A stretch of DNA of 62,438 nucleotides from Nocardioides lijunqiniae (GCF_015024225.1 NZ_JACJGM010000035.1:1-62438); one strand, 5' to 3'. Counted from the stretch's first letter, positions 41,277-49,270 are shown. Numbers and translations are program-made. Notes: a model not told the origin generated them from the sequence alone.

Positions 41277-42259
41277 GAGTCCTCCCACTGCAGGTCGTCG
41301 ACGGCGTCGAGGATCCGGTCGACACCGGGCAGCTGGAAGTGCTCGAGCTTGGGCGGCGGGAACGGGATGTCGAAGCCGGTGACGCGCCGGATCGGCGCGG
41401 CCAGCGAGTGGAAGCAGCGCTCGGTCACCCGCGCGACGATCTCCGAGGAGACGCTGGCGAAGCCGACGGCCTCGGCCACGACGACCGCACGGCCGGTGGA
41501 GCGCACGGCCTCGCAGACGGTCGCGTCGTCGAACGGCACGATCGATCGGACGTCGACGACCTGCAGGCTGCGACCGTCCTGGGCGGCGACCTCCGCGGCC
41601 TCGAGCGCGGTGGGCACCGAGGGGCCGTAGGCGATCAGGGTCGCGTCGGTGCCCTCACGGACGACGGCGGCCTTGCCGATGCCCGGCACGGGCGCGGCGA
41701 GGTCGACCTCCTCCTTGGACCAGTAGAGCTTCTTGGGCTCGAGGAAGACGACCGGGTCGGGCGAGGCGATCGCCTCGCGCAGCAGACCGTAGGCGTCGGC
41801 CGCGTTGGCCGGTGCCAGCACGTGCAGACCGGGCGTGTGCGCGTAGTAGGACTCCGAGGAGTCGCAGTGGTGCTCGACGCCGCCGATCCCGCCGGCGTAC
41901 GGCACCCGGATGACCATCGGCACCGTGACGGCGCCGCGGGTGCGGTTGCGCAGCTTGGCGACGTGGCTGACGACCTGCTCGAACGCCGGGTAGGCGAACG
42001 CGTCGAACTGCATCTCGACCACCGGCCGCATGCCGTTCATCGCCATGCCGACGGCCAGGCCGACGATGCCGGACTCGGCGAGCGGGGTGTCGAAGCAGCG
42101 CTCCTCCCCGAACTCCGCGGTCAGGCCGTCGGTGATCCGGAAGACGCCGCCGAGCGGGCCGACGTCCTCGCCGAACATCAGGACGCTCGGGTCCTCCGCC
42201 ATGGCGTCGCGCAGCGCCCGGTTGAGCGCCTGCGCCATCGTGAGCTTCTCGTGCGTCAT
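41273..42259 (-). CDS. bkdB: 2-oxoacid dehydrogenase E1 beta subunit
   Basis: 328-residue transketolase-type subunit. Landmarks are MFGEDVGPLGGVFRITDGL, CFDTPLAESGIVGLAVGMA and EMQFDAFAYPAFEQVVSHVA (outlined), then GGVEHHCDSSESYYAHTPGL. The C-terminal domain has VVVAEAVGFASVSSEIVA. It forms the alpha2beta2 E1 with the upstream gene product and decarboxylates branched-chain 2-oxoacids with thiamine diphosphate. ATG at 42259 overlaps the E1alpha stop (ATGA). Confidence 0.88.
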   Translation of the reverse strand: MTHEKLTMAQALNRALRDAMAEDPSVLMFGEDVGPLGGVFRITDGLTAEFGEERCFDTPLAESGIVGLAVGMAMNGMRPVVEMQFDAFAYPAFEQVVSHVAKLRNRTRGAVTVPMVIRVPYAGGIGGVEHHCDSSESYYAHTPGLHVLAPANAADAYGLLREAIASPDPVVFLEPKKLYWSKEEVDLAAPVPGIGKAAVVREGTDATLIAYGPSVPTALEAAEVAAQDGRSLQVVDVRSIVPFDDATVCEAVRSTGRAVVVAEAVGFASVSSEIVARVTERCFHSLAAPIRRVTGFDIPFPPPKLEHFQLPGVDRILDAVDDLQWEDS

Positions 42260-43341
42260 CGGGCGTCCTCTCGGGACAGCTCGTCGGCGACCAGCGCGGC
42301 CTGCTCCTCGAGCTGCGGCGTCCGGCGGGCGTAGACGAAGTCGAACAGGTCGTCGGGGTTCGGCTCGACGTCGCGGTTGAGCCCGTCGCGCACGTGGGCG
42401 GCCATGCGGTCGGCCTCGGCGGCGTACGCCGTCACCTGGTCGTCGCCCAGCGCTCCTCGCCCGCGGAGGTAGGCCTCCGCGCGCGTGAGCGGGTCCCGCT
42501 CGACCCAGGCCGCGACCTCGTCGTCCTGGCGGTAGCGGGTCGCGTCGTCGGCGTTGGTGTGCGCCTGCATCCGGTAGGTGTGGGCCTCCACCAGCTGGGG
42601 GCCCTCGCCGGCGCGGGCCTTGGCGACGGCGCCGCCGAGCACGGCGAGCAGTGCGGCCACGTCGTTGCCGTCGACCCGCTCCCCCGGCACGCCGTACCCG
42701 ACGCCCTTGTGGGCCAGCGACGGCGCGACCGACTGGCGCGCGAGCGGCACCGAGATCGCGTACTCGTTGTTCTGCACGAAGAACACCACCGGCACGCCGA
42801 AGACCGCCGCGAAGTTGAGGGCCTCGTGGAAGTCGCCCTCGCTGGTCGCGCCGTCGCCGCACAGCGCCATCACGACCGTGGGCTCGCCGCGCAGCTTGGC
42901 GGCGTAGCCGACGCCGACGGCGTGCAACAGCTGGGTGGCGAGCGGGGTGGCCTGCGGCGCGACCTTCGTGCGGTAGGGGTCGTAGCCGGAGTGCCAGTCG
43001 CCCTTGAGCAGCACCAGCACCTCGACCGGGTCGACCCCGCGGGTGACGGCGGCGACGGTGTCGCGGTAGGTCGGGAAGAGCCAGTCGTCCGCGCCGAGCA
43101 CCTGCGCCGCGGCGACCTGGCAGGCCTCCTGACCGTGGGAGGAGGGGTAGACGGCGAGGCGGCCCTGGCGCACGAGCGCGTAGGCCTGGTCGTTGAGGCG
43201 GCGGGCCGCGACCAGCGCGCCGTACGCCGCGAGCATGGTGTCGTCGTCGGGGACGTCGGCGAGGCCCGTCGGGGCGCCCGAGGGGTCGATCAGCATCACC
43301 GGCTCGGCGGACGGGAGCAGCGCTGCGGGGTCGCGTGTCAT
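42256..43341 (-). CDS. bkdA: 2-oxoacid dehydrogenase E1 alpha subunit
   Basis: 361-residue thiamine-diphosphate-binding subunit. The ThDP motif starts ALCGDGATSEGDFHEALNFA and ends NNEYAISVP. PSSHGQEACQVAAAQVL and WLFPTYRDTVAAVTRG (outlined) are the conserved N-terminal blocks, and ADDATRYRQDDEV carries the usual phosphorylation-loop region. ATG at 43341 is the start of the three-gene leftward operon. The divergent neighbour is an Lrp-type regulator, as at known bkd loci. Confidence 0.88.
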   Translation of the reverse strand: MTRDPAALLPSAEPVMLIDPSGAPTGLADVPDDDTMLAAYGALVAARRLNDQAYALVRQGRLAVYPSSHGQEACQVAAAQVLGADDWLFPTYRDTVAAVTRGVDPVEVLVLLKGDWHSGYDPYRTKVAPQATPLATQLLHAVGVGYAAKLRGEPTVVMALCGDGATSEGDFHEALNFAAVFGVPVVFFVQNNEYAISVPLARQSVAPSLAHKGVGYGVPGERVDGNDVAALLAVLGGAVAKARAGEGPQLVEAHTYRMQAHTNADDATRYRQDDEVAAWVERDPLTRAEAYLRGRGALGDDQVTAYAAEADRMAAHVRDGLNRDVEPNPDDLFDFVYARRTPQLEEQAALVADELSREDAR

Positions 43342-43392
43342 GACGCGATCCTGCTGTGGCGACCGATCCGACGCCACTGCCGCGACGGATGC

Positions 43393-43405
43393 GAGACTAT
43401 GTCTC
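43393..43405. promoter_or_regulatory. Inverted repeat in the bkd / lrp-type divergent promoter
   Basis: GAGAC-TAT-GTCTC is a perfect 5 bp dyad around TAT, in the 131 bp between the E1alpha and regulator start codons. Lrp/AsnC proteins favour AT-centred dyads of this size, so it is a candidate BkdR site. Confidence 0.45.
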
Positions 43406-43472
43406 ACCGAACGGCACTTCTGCGCGCCAAACGTCCGAATCGGCAACGAGGCGGGCAGACAGGACGAGACAC

Positions 43473-43916
43473 GTGGCCAGCCCCCTCGACGACACCGACC
43501 GGCGGATCCTCGACGCCCTCACGCGCGACGGACGGATGTCGATGCGCTCCCTCGCCGAGGCGCTGCACATCTCCCGCGCCAACGCCTACGCCCGGGTCGA
43601 GCGGCTGCAGTCCTCCGGAGTCATCCGCGGCTACCGCGCCGATGTCGACCCCGTCCTCAGCGGCCTCGGGACGTCGGCCTACGTCACCCTCAACGTCCGT
43701 CAGGCCGACTGGCGCAGCATCCGCGAGCAGCTCCAGACCCTGCCCGGCGTCGAGCACATCGCGCTGGTCGGCGGGGAGTTCGACGTGGTCCTGCTGGTGC
43801 GCGCCGCCGACAACGCCGACCTGCGCCGGGTGGTCCTCGACCAGATCCAGGGCATGGCCGGCGTCATCTCCACCCGCACCCTGCTGGTCTTCGAGGAGCC
43901 CGAGCCCCGCCCCTGA
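43473..43916 (+). CDS. bkdR: Lrp/AsnC-family regulator of the 2-oxoacid dehydrogenase operon
   Basis: 147 residues. The N-terminal helix-turn-helix is DDTDRRILDALTRDGRMSMRSLAEALHISRANAYARVERLQSSG (outlined), about residues 5-48. The C-terminal RAM/ACT effector domain covers about 65-140 (VTLNVRQADWRSIREQL, VALVGGEFDVVLLV-like). GTG 43473 with AGGACGAG upstream is preferred to the ATG at 43356, which would add 39 non-family residues. Divergent placement from bkdA is the standard layout for BkdR, which responds to branched-chain amino acids. Confidence 0.82.
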   Translation: MASPLDDTDRRILDALTRDGRMSMRSLAEALHISRANAYARVERLQSSGVIRGYRADVDPVLSGLGTSAYVTLNVRQADWRSIREQLQTLPGVEHIALVGGEFDVVLLVRAADNADLRRVVLDQIQGMAGVISTRTLLVFEEPEPRP

Positions 43917-43952
43917 CACCTCTAGGGGTGGTACCCGACCCAGCCCCAGTTG

Positions 43953-43969
43953 GCATACTGGCAGTATGC
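43953..43969 (+). promoter_or_regulatory. Palindrome overlapping the -10 and start codon of the hydrolase gene
   Basis: GCATACTG-G-CAGTATGC is a perfect dyad with 8 bp arms. Its left arm contains CATACT, 6 nt before the ATG at 43966, a likely leaderless -10. The right arm includes the ATG itself. A protein bound here would block both transcription and translation initiation. Confidence 0.5.
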
Positions 43970-44922
43970 GATCAGCCAGGAGAGTCGGCCGGGCCTGGCC
44001 CGGCGTCGTCGACGAGACGCTCGAGGTGGGTGGCCGCGACGTACGGATCCTGCGGGCGCCGGCCCAGAAGGGCGCCGCGGACGGCACGCCGCAGCTGCTC
44101 GTCCACGGCCTCGGCGGCTCCTCGGTCACCTGGGTCGAGGTCATGCCCGGGCTCAGCGCCACCGGCCCCGTCGTCGCGGTCGACCTGCCCGGGTTCGGCC
44201 AGACCCAGGCCCAGGAGGACGACGCGCTGAGCGTCGACTCCTACGTCGCCTTCGTGCTCCAGGTCGCCGACGCCCTCGGCTGGACCCGCTTCGACCTGCA
44301 CGGCAACTCGATGGGCGGGCTGATCGCCACGCTTCTCGCCGCCCAGCAGCCCGAGCGCGTCGAGCGCCTGGTGCTGGTCTCCCCCGCGCTGCCGCCGTCC
44401 CACCCGCTCCGCCTGCTGGTGCCGGCACGGGCCACGATCGACGGCATGGCGCCGATCGTGCTGTCCTCGATCAGTGCCACCGCCCTCGGACTGGTCGGCG
44501 CGGGCGCCGGCCTGGACGAGCGCCGCAACCGGCACCTCCTGCGACTGATCTTCACCGACCCCGACGGCGTACGCCCCGAGTTGATCGACCTCATGGCCCA
44601 GGAGTTCACCGAGTCCGACGACGACCTCGTCGCCGGCCGCCGCAAGGCCCTGCGCACCGCGCTGCTCTCGATCGCGGCCATGTGGACCAACCCGCGCCGC
44701 GTGCTGCGCGCCATCGCCGCCGTGGAGGCACCCACCCTCATCCTGGGCGGCACCGCCGACGCGCTCGTCCCGGCCAAGGTCCTGCGCCAGGTGCTGAAGT
44801 CGCGCCCCGACTGGCAGGGCCACGTGCTCGACGACCGCCGCCACGCGCTGATGATGGAGAGCCCCGAGGAGTACCTCGACCTCGTCGAGGGCTGGGCCTC
44901 CGAGGTGCGCGAGGCGGTGTAG
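43966..44922 (+). CDS. Alpha/beta-hydrolase fold protein
   Basis: 318 residues. The oxyanion block is LLVHGLGGSSVTW, the nucleophile elbow is GNSMGG (Ser near residue 114), the acid is in ILGGTADALVP and the His is in DDRRHALMMESP. The cap region around residues 140-210 is hydrophobic. The substrate is unknown; esterase or C-C hydrolase are both possible. ATG 43966 is preceded by CATACT plus 6 nt inside a palindrome, and no RBS is present, so a leaderless message is likely. The long frame to its left is a shadow of the bkd region. Confidence 0.85.
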   Translation: MRSARRVGRAWPGVVDETLEVGGRDVRILRAPAQKGAADGTPQLLVHGLGGSSVTWVEVMPGLSATGPVVAVDLPGFGQTQAQEDDALSVDSYVAFVLQVADALGWTRFDLHGNSMGGLIATLLAAQQPERVERLVLVSPALPPSHPLRLLVPARATIDGMAPIVLSSISATALGLVGAGAGLDERRNRHLLRLIFTDPDGVRPELIDLMAQEFTESDDDLVAGRRKALRTALLSIAAMWTNPRRVLRAIAAVEAPTLILGGTADALVPAKVLRQVLKSRPDWQGHVLDDRRHALMMESPEEYLDLVEGWASEVREAV

Positions 44923-44980
44923 GGGCGGGCCGGCGCCCCTCGACGCGTCGTACCCCGCCGCGCTTGCTCGGCTCGTGCGC

Positions 44981-45508
44981 TCAGGCGAGCGCGAGCGCGA
45001 GATTCGCCGCGGCGGTGAGCAGCAGCACGGGTGCGTTGACCAGGCCGGTGACGGCGCTTGGCGGGGTGCGGCTGCTCCGCCAGGCCAGGGCTGCGGACGT
45101 CACCATCGCGACCGCAGGTGCGAGAAGGGTCAGGTTGTCGAACAAGAGCACCAGCGGGATGAAGTGCAGCCCGACGACCAGCGAGACCCACGCCGCGATC
45201 CGCCTGCCGTGGCCGATCACGGCCAGGACTGCGGACCCGATCAGGCTCACCGCCGTCTCGATGCCCACGATGATGCCGAAGTGGATGCCGTCCTCGGCTC
45301 CCGACAGGGCGGACGGGTCGTCCCAGTGGCGCCAGGCGAGGTACCCGCCGGCGGCCCCGACGAGCAGCGAGGCTCCGGCCAGGACCCCCAGCAGCGCCCG
45401 CGCTCGCGGCGGCGGGTCCTCCTGCGCCCAGCCGGCCCAGGCGAACCCGAACACACCGAAGATGGCGGCGACCATGAACAGGTCACGTGTGCGCTCGAGG
45501 TCAACCAC
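44981..45508 (-). CDS. Membrane protein of unknown function, five to six helices
   Basis: 175 residues with hydrophobic segments at about 10-28, 38-58, 75-98, 103-125, 128-142 and 153-175. It starts MVDLERTRDLFMVAAIFGVFGFAWAGW (outlined). The Glu/Asp in GAEDGIHFGIIVGIE lies between segments. I do not recognise a family. It is transcribed leftward, 58 bp downstream of the small membrane-protein gene on the same strand, and convergent with the hydrolase. Confidence 0.65.
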   Translation of the reverse strand: MVDLERTRDLFMVAAIFGVFGFAWAGWAQEDPPPRARALLGVLAGASLLVGAAGGYLAWRHWDDPSALSGAEDGIHFGIIVGIETAVSLIGSAVLAVIGHGRRIAAWVSLVVGLHFIPLVLLFDNLTLLAPAVAMVTSAALAWRSSRTPPSAVTGLVNAPVLLLTAAANLALALA

Positions 45509-45565
45509 GGCTCCACCGTTCCAGAGCAGGCACCGACGCCCCGAGCCGGGTCGAGCGCGCGAGCG

Positions 45566-45814
45566 TCAGCGGTGAGGACGCGGCTCCCCCGCTGACGCCC
45601 GTGGGCTGAGCGCACAGGTCTGCGCGAGACCGAGCATCCAGCACGTCGGACATCCGCGCAGCAGCACCGCCGCGGGCACGATCAGCAGGAGCGCGAGCGG
45701 CCCGAGCCACGGCACCAGCACGAACGCCGCCACCATCAGGGGCAGACCCAGCGCCCCACGCACGAGGTGCCGGGGGACGCTGCGGCTGGCGAACATGGTG
45801 TCGGGCTGGCTCAT
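45566..45814 (-). CDS. Small two-helix membrane protein with CPTC motif
   Basis: 82 residues from ATG 45814. There are two close hydrophobic stretches (GALGLPLMVAAFVLVPW and LALLLIVPAAVLLRGC) and then CPTCWMLGLAQTC. It resembles the DUF2892/YgaP-like membrane tail found with rhodanese domains in many bacteria. A rhodanese remnant lies 2 kb away at 47833. The link is speculative. Confidence 0.6.
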   Translation of the reverse strand: MSQPDTMFASRSVPRHLVRGALGLPLMVAAFVLVPWLGPLALLLIVPAAVLLRGCPTCWMLGLAQTCALSPRASAGEPRPHR

Positions 45815-45906
45815 GCCGGTGGTTCGACACCGACGCAGTGAACGGATGGCGTCACCGCACGGAAAACGAGGCGGTGGCGGTGTCGACGTCGTGGGAGGGT
45901 CCGGGG

Positions 45907-46662
45907 ATGGAACCTGCGGACTTCTACTCAGGAATCGTCGTCGATGCCTACGCCAAGCTGAAGTCGTCGAGCTTCGAGCCCGGGCCGTACATCGACTTCG
46001 TGAGGGCGACGGGCGAGCCGGCACTGGAGATCGGGTGCGGCGACGGCGACCCGATGCTCGACCTCTGCGCGGCTGGGCTGGACGTGGACGGAGTCGACTC
46101 CTCCGCAGACATGGTGAGGCGCTGTCGGGAGAACGCCGTCGAGCGCGGCATCTCGACCCGCGTCTACCACCAGCGAGTCGAGTCGCTGGACCTCGAACGT
46201 CGCTACTCGGCCATCTACTTCGCCGGGCCGACCTTCAACCTGCTGGCAGACGATCGAACAGCCACGCGAGCGTTGCACGCCATCGCGAGGCACCTGACGG
46301 ACGACGGCGCCGCCCTGATCCCACTGTGGATTCCCGATCCCACACCCTCCGCGGACTTGCAGGTCAGCCGGACTGCGGAGGACGGCCCTGCCGTCGAGCT
46401 GAGGTACACCCCGCTCAGCGAGACCTACGACAAGGAGGCTCGCACCAGGACCACGACATCGCGGTATGAGCGGATCGCCTCCAGCGGGACGGAGTCAGCG
46501 GACCGCGAGTGGATCATCCACTGGCACACACCTCGTTCGTTCGTCGCTCTGTGCGAGGACGCCGGGCTCGAGGTCGTGACGCTGGCCGACGACGAGACGA
46601 ACACCGACGCTTCGGATACCTCGACCGGCTTCACCGCAACGGTGCGCAACGCGTCCGGCTGA
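45907..46662 (+). CDS. Class I SAM-dependent methyltransferase
   Basis: 251 residues. Motif I is ALEIGCGDGDPMLDLCAAGL (about residue 38), the acidic loop DVDGVDSSADMVRRC follows, and post-motifs YSAIYFAGPTFNLL and GAALIPLWIP come next. ATG 45907 is chosen with GGGAGG about 8 nt upstream; the same frame is open to 45838. The substrate is unknown. Its codons look somewhat less GC3-biased than those of its neighbours, which may point to transfer (by eye, not computed). The MarR gene starts 13 bp downstream. Confidence 0.8.
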   Translation: MEPADFYSGIVVDAYAKLKSSSFEPGPYIDFVRATGEPALEIGCGDGDPMLDLCAAGLDVDGVDSSADMVRRCRENAVERGISTRVYHQRVESLDLERRYSAIYFAGPTFNLLADDRTATRALHAIARHLTDDGAALIPLWIPDPTPSADLQVSRTAEDGPAVELRYTPLSETYDKEARTRTTTSRYERIASSGTESADREWIIHWHTPRSFVALCEDAGLEVVTLADDETNTDASDTSTGFTATVRNASG

Positions 46663-46675
46663 CTAGGCTCCACCC

Positions 46676-47107
46676 ATGCCGGCGCCGCCTCCCTTCAGTC
46701 CGTCGATCGCGCTGTTGGCGGTGGGGCGGACGTGGGAGGCGGCGTTCACGGAGGCGCTGAAGCCGCTGGGGCTGACCATCCGCAAGTACGGGTTGCTGGG
46801 GCACATCCGAAGGACGCCGGGGATCTCGTTCAGCGAGCTGGCGCGGCGGTCTCACGTCACCGTCCAGAGCGCGCACACCGCAGTGGCGGCGCTCACCGCC
46901 GCCGGGCTCGTCGGGGACGGCACCGCGCATGCCGGGGCCGCCTCGACGCTGCGGGTGACGGCCGCGGGCGAGGCGCTGCTCGGCGAGGTCGCGGCAGTCC
47001 TGAGTCGGCTCGACGCGGAGCTGGCCGCGGCGCAGCCGGAGCTCGTCGAGGCCCTCCGTGCGTCACTGCCCCCTCCCGCAAGCGGAGACGGACCTACCTT
47101 CAGTTAA
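46676..47107 (+). CDS. MarR-family regulator
   Basis: 143-residue winged-helix protein: LGLTIRKYGLLGHIRRTPGISFSELARRSHVTVQSAHTAVAALTAAGLV (outlined) is the wHTH core. Helical dimerisation segments flank it. ATG 46676 follows TAGGCT by 6 nt, so the transcript is probably leaderless. Its stop codon TAA forms the centre of a 21 bp palindrome directly before the next gene, which suggests that it regulates the two membrane-protein genes downstream. Confidence 0.85.
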   Translation: MPAPPPFSPSIALLAVGRTWEAAFTEALKPLGLTIRKYGLLGHIRRTPGISFSELARRSHVTVQSAHTAVAALTAAGLVGDGTAHAGAASTLRVTAAGEALLGEVAAVLSRLDAELAAAQPELVEALRASLPPPASGDGPTFS

Positions 47108-47116
47108 ACTGAAGGT
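47096..47116 (+). promoter_or_regulatory. 21 bp palindrome at the MarR stop / next gene start
   Basis: The arms ACCTTCAGTT and AACTGAAGGT are perfect around a single A. The dyad starts in the last codons of the MarR gene, has the TAA stop at its centre, and ends on the base before the GTG at 47117. TTCAG-5-CTGAA dyads are typical MarR sites. Confidence 0.6.
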
Positions 47117-47572
47117 GTGGAAGCCTTCCTCCTCTACGTTCACGTCGTGGCCGCGATCCTGCTCGTGGGACCGGTGGCGGTGACGACCAGCCTGTTCCCG
47201 CGCCACGCCCCTCGGACCGTCCCGCCCTCGCCCGACGGCGTGAGCGTCCGCAGCCTCGACGCCGCGCGGATGCTGCACCGCGTCACGCGCGTGTACGGCG
47301 GTCTGGCGCTGGTGGTGCCGGTCGTCGGCCTCGCCCTGGCGACCGTCCAGGGGCGCACGACCGAGATCTGGATCCTGGTCGCGATGGGCCTGACCGCGGT
47401 CGCGGGTGCGCTGCTCGTCCTCCGGATCCTTCCTCTCCAGCAGGACGCCCTCGACCACCCCGACGACGGCGCCCGGCTGGGTCGGCTGTCGATGCTCGCG
47501 GGGATCTTCAACCTCCTCTGGGCGGTCGTCGTCGTGCTGATGATCGTGCGCCCCGGATCGGACTACTCATGA
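47117..47572 (+). CDS. Four-helix membrane protein (DUF2269-like)
   Basis: 151 residues. The hydrophobic segments are YVHVVAAILLVGPVAVTTSL, YGGLALVVPVVGLALATV, WILVAMGLTAVAGALLVLRIL and SMLAGIFNLLWAVVVVLMIV. The His in YVHVVAAI is reminiscent of DUF2269-type integral proteins. GTG at 47117 abuts the palindrome. It overlaps the following gene by four bases (ATGA), forming a small operon under probable MarR control. The function is unknown. Confidence 0.75.
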   Translation: MEAFLLYVHVVAAILLVGPVAVTTSLFPRHAPRTVPPSPDGVSVRSLDAARMLHRVTRVYGGLALVVPVVGLALATVQGRTTEIWILVAMGLTAVAGALLVLRILPLQQDALDHPDDGARLGRLSMLAGIFNLLWAVVVVLMIVRPGSDYS

Positions 47573-47832
47573 GACCGCTGCTCCGCACGCTGAGCGTCCT
47601 GTCGCTGCTCGAGCTCCTCAGCGTCGTGGCGCTGCTGGTCAACCTGGCCACCGTGCACGACGCCCGCGTGACGAGCGCGCTCGGGCCGACGCACGGCGCT
47701 CTCTACCTCGCGGTCGCCGTCACCGCCCTGTTCGGGCGAGGACTGGCCACGCGCACCCGCATCTACGCCGTGCTTCCGCTCCTCAGCGGTCCGCTCACGC
47801 TGCTCCAGGTCAGGAAGGAGGCGGATCGATGA
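47569..47832 (+). CDS. Small membrane protein, DUF3817-like
   Basis: 87 residues with three hydrophobic segments (LSLLELLSVVALLVNLA, ALYLAVAVTALFG, IYAVLPLLSGPLTLL). The length, HxxHG-like THGALYLA and the spacing fit the DUF3817 family. It is coupled to the upstream gene by an ATGA overlap. Its TGA stop is followed at once by a rhodanese-like coding remnant. Confidence 0.65.
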   Translation: MRPLLRTLSVLSLLELLSVVALLVNLATVHDARVTSALGPTHGALYLAVAVTALFGRGLATRTRIYAVLPLLSGPLTLLQVRKEADR

Positions 47833-47931
47833 GCCAACCTGCTGGTCGAGCACGGCTTCCGGGCCGTCAACATGAGCCGCGGGCTCATCGACTGGCGTGC
47901 CGCCGGCGGGGAGCTCGTGTCCTCCGCCTAG
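47833..47931 (+). pseudogene. C-terminal remnant of a rhodanese-like domain
   Basis: In the frame of the DUF3817 stop, the codons after TGA read ANLLVEHGFRAVNMSRG and then LIDWRAAGGELVSSA before TAG. This matches the last helix-strand-helix of rhodanese domains (A..LL...GF.AVN..GG...W...G). There is no start codon, catalytic Cys loop or RBS. The TGA could derive from a TCA Ser codon of the usual RSA motif. The upstream part of the domain is not found. Confidence 0.5.
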
Positions 47932-47947
47932 GCCGTCCACTCCCCGC

Positions 47948-48409
47948 TCAGTCGAAGATGACGTCGCGCCCCTCGGCGCGGAGCACCGCCAGGTTGTCGA
48001 GCATGCCCTGCAGCACCTCGGGCGGGTGCCCCTGCCAGTCGTCCACCTCGCCCACGACCCGCAGCGGCTCACAGGTGCGGTAGGAGCGGGTCGGGTTGCC
48101 CGGGAACTTCTTGTCGGTCACGTTCGGGTCGTCCTCGAAGGGCCCTGCGGGCTCGACGACGTAGACGTGACCCCGCTCGTCGCTGCCGACGAGGGCGGTC
48201 GCCAGCTCGGCTCCCCACACCGCGGTCTCCAGCACCGACGTGAAGTAGACGTGGCGCAGCACCCGACCCTCCTGGAAGTGCGAGACGTGGCCCGCGACCA
48301 GCTCGTCGCCGACCTCCAGCACCGCACGCGTGCCGTGGAAGAACGGTCCGGTGACGTGGTCGTAGCGCTCGAAGCTGACCGGTGACTCGTCGCGCGTCTC
48401 GCCGTCCAT
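47948..48409 (-). CDS. arr: NAD+-rifampin ADP-ribosyltransferase (Arr)
   Basis: 153 residues. It carries the Arr signature GPFFHGTRAVLEVGD (catalytic His), HVYFTSVLETAVWGAELA (Tyr) and GPFEDDPNVTDKKFPGNP (Asp), then TRSYRTCEPLRVVGEV. Arr inactivates rifamycins by ADP-ribosylating the C23 hydroxyl. Length is normal for the family (about 140-155). ATG at 48409; no RBS is obvious. It stands alone, with convergent and divergent neighbours. Chromosomal arr genes occur widely in actinobacteria, so this is probably intrinsic rather than acquired. Confidence 0.92.
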   Translation of the reverse strand: MDGETRDESPVSFERYDHVTGPFFHGTRAVLEVGDELVAGHVSHFQEGRVLRHVYFTSVLETAVWGAELATALVGSDERGHVYVVEPAGPFEDDPNVTDKKFPGNPTRSYRTCEPLRVVGEVDDWQGHPPEVLQGMLDNLAVLRAEGRDVIFD

Positions 48410-48481
48410 GAGTCGATTGTCGCGAACTTCTGAGTATCCGGACGCATTTGCCGGCCGCGGCGACACCGCACAGTGGTGCCC

Positions 48482-49168
48482 ATGACCACCACCTCCCGCC
48501 CCCGCCGCCCCCGCACCCCGCTCGCGTTCGTCGCCCTGGCCGGCTCCGCCGTCCTCGCCGTCGCCGCGCTGACCCCGTCCGTCATCGCCAACGCCGCGTC
48601 CCCGACCGCCTCGAGCGCCGAGCTCCCCGCCCGCGCCGCCCAGGGCGAGCACCGCGTCGTCCACCGCGACGCCCGACGCGACACGATCCGCTTCGACACC
48701 GAGACGGAGAAGAAGAAGCCCGCCCCGCGCGACCGCACCGCCGACATCACCCGGACCGTCGTGGACCACCAGGCCGATCAGCTCGTCGTGCAGACGCGCG
48801 TGCGGCAGCTGGGCCGCTCGGGCTACCGCCTCATGATCGGCGAGATCCTCACGTCCGACGGCCGGCGTCTCGACCTGATGGTCGACTACTCCAAGCGGCC
48901 CATCGGCGAGGCGCTCAGCCTCACCCGCTCCGCCTCCGGCGCCGAGGTCGCCTGCCCCGCCGCCACGTGGTCGGCCAGGCGGTCGACCAAGCAGGTCACC
49001 GCGACGATCCCCCGCTCCTGCCTGGGCGACCCCGCCTGGGTCCGCGTCGGCCTGGGCATGGTCGCCGCGCCGCGCAACCTGCGTACCTCCCTCGGCGACG
49101 ACTCCCGGCTGTCGGGCCGCATCGGCGACGAGCACATCAAGCTGGGCCCGCGCCAGCCGCACGCCTGA
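48482..49168 (+). CDS. Secreted protein of unknown function
   Basis: 228 residues with a signal peptide: RPRRPRTP, a hydrophobic LAFVALAGSAVLAVAAL, and a likely cleavage near VIANAAS. The mature part has two Cys (ACPAAT and RSCLGD) that could form a disulfide, and repeated beta-strand patterns (ADITRTVVDHQADQLVVQTRVRQLG, outlined). No family is recognised. ATG 48482 is used; a GTG nine bases upstream is in frame. A hairpin follows the stop. Confidence 0.7.
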   Translation: MTTTSRPRRPRTPLAFVALAGSAVLAVAALTPSVIANAASPTASSAELPARAAQGEHRVVHRDARRDTIRFDTETEKKKPAPRDRTADITRTVVDHQADQLVVQTRVRQLGRSGYRLMIGEILTSDGRRLDLMVDYSKRPIGEALSLTRSASGAEVACPAATWSARRSTKQVTATIPRSCLGDPAWVRVGLGMVAAPRNLRTSLGDDSRLSGRIGDEHIKLGPRQPHA

Positions 49169-49191
49169 CCATTCCCACCACCGCACGCCGG

Positions 49192-49226
49192 CCCTCGGCC
49201 GATCGGAGTCATCCCGATCCCGAGGG
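49192..49226 (+). terminator. Hairpin downstream of the secreted-protein gene
   Basis: CCCTCGG pairs with CCGAGGG, and the inner GATCGG pairs with CCGATC, with a 7 nt loop and a small bulge. It lies 23 bp after the stop at 49168. There is no T-tract. Confidence 0.55.
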
Positions 49227-49270
49227 TCGGCGTCGTGCTGTCCCCGACCCACCTGTGACCGGGCCGACCT

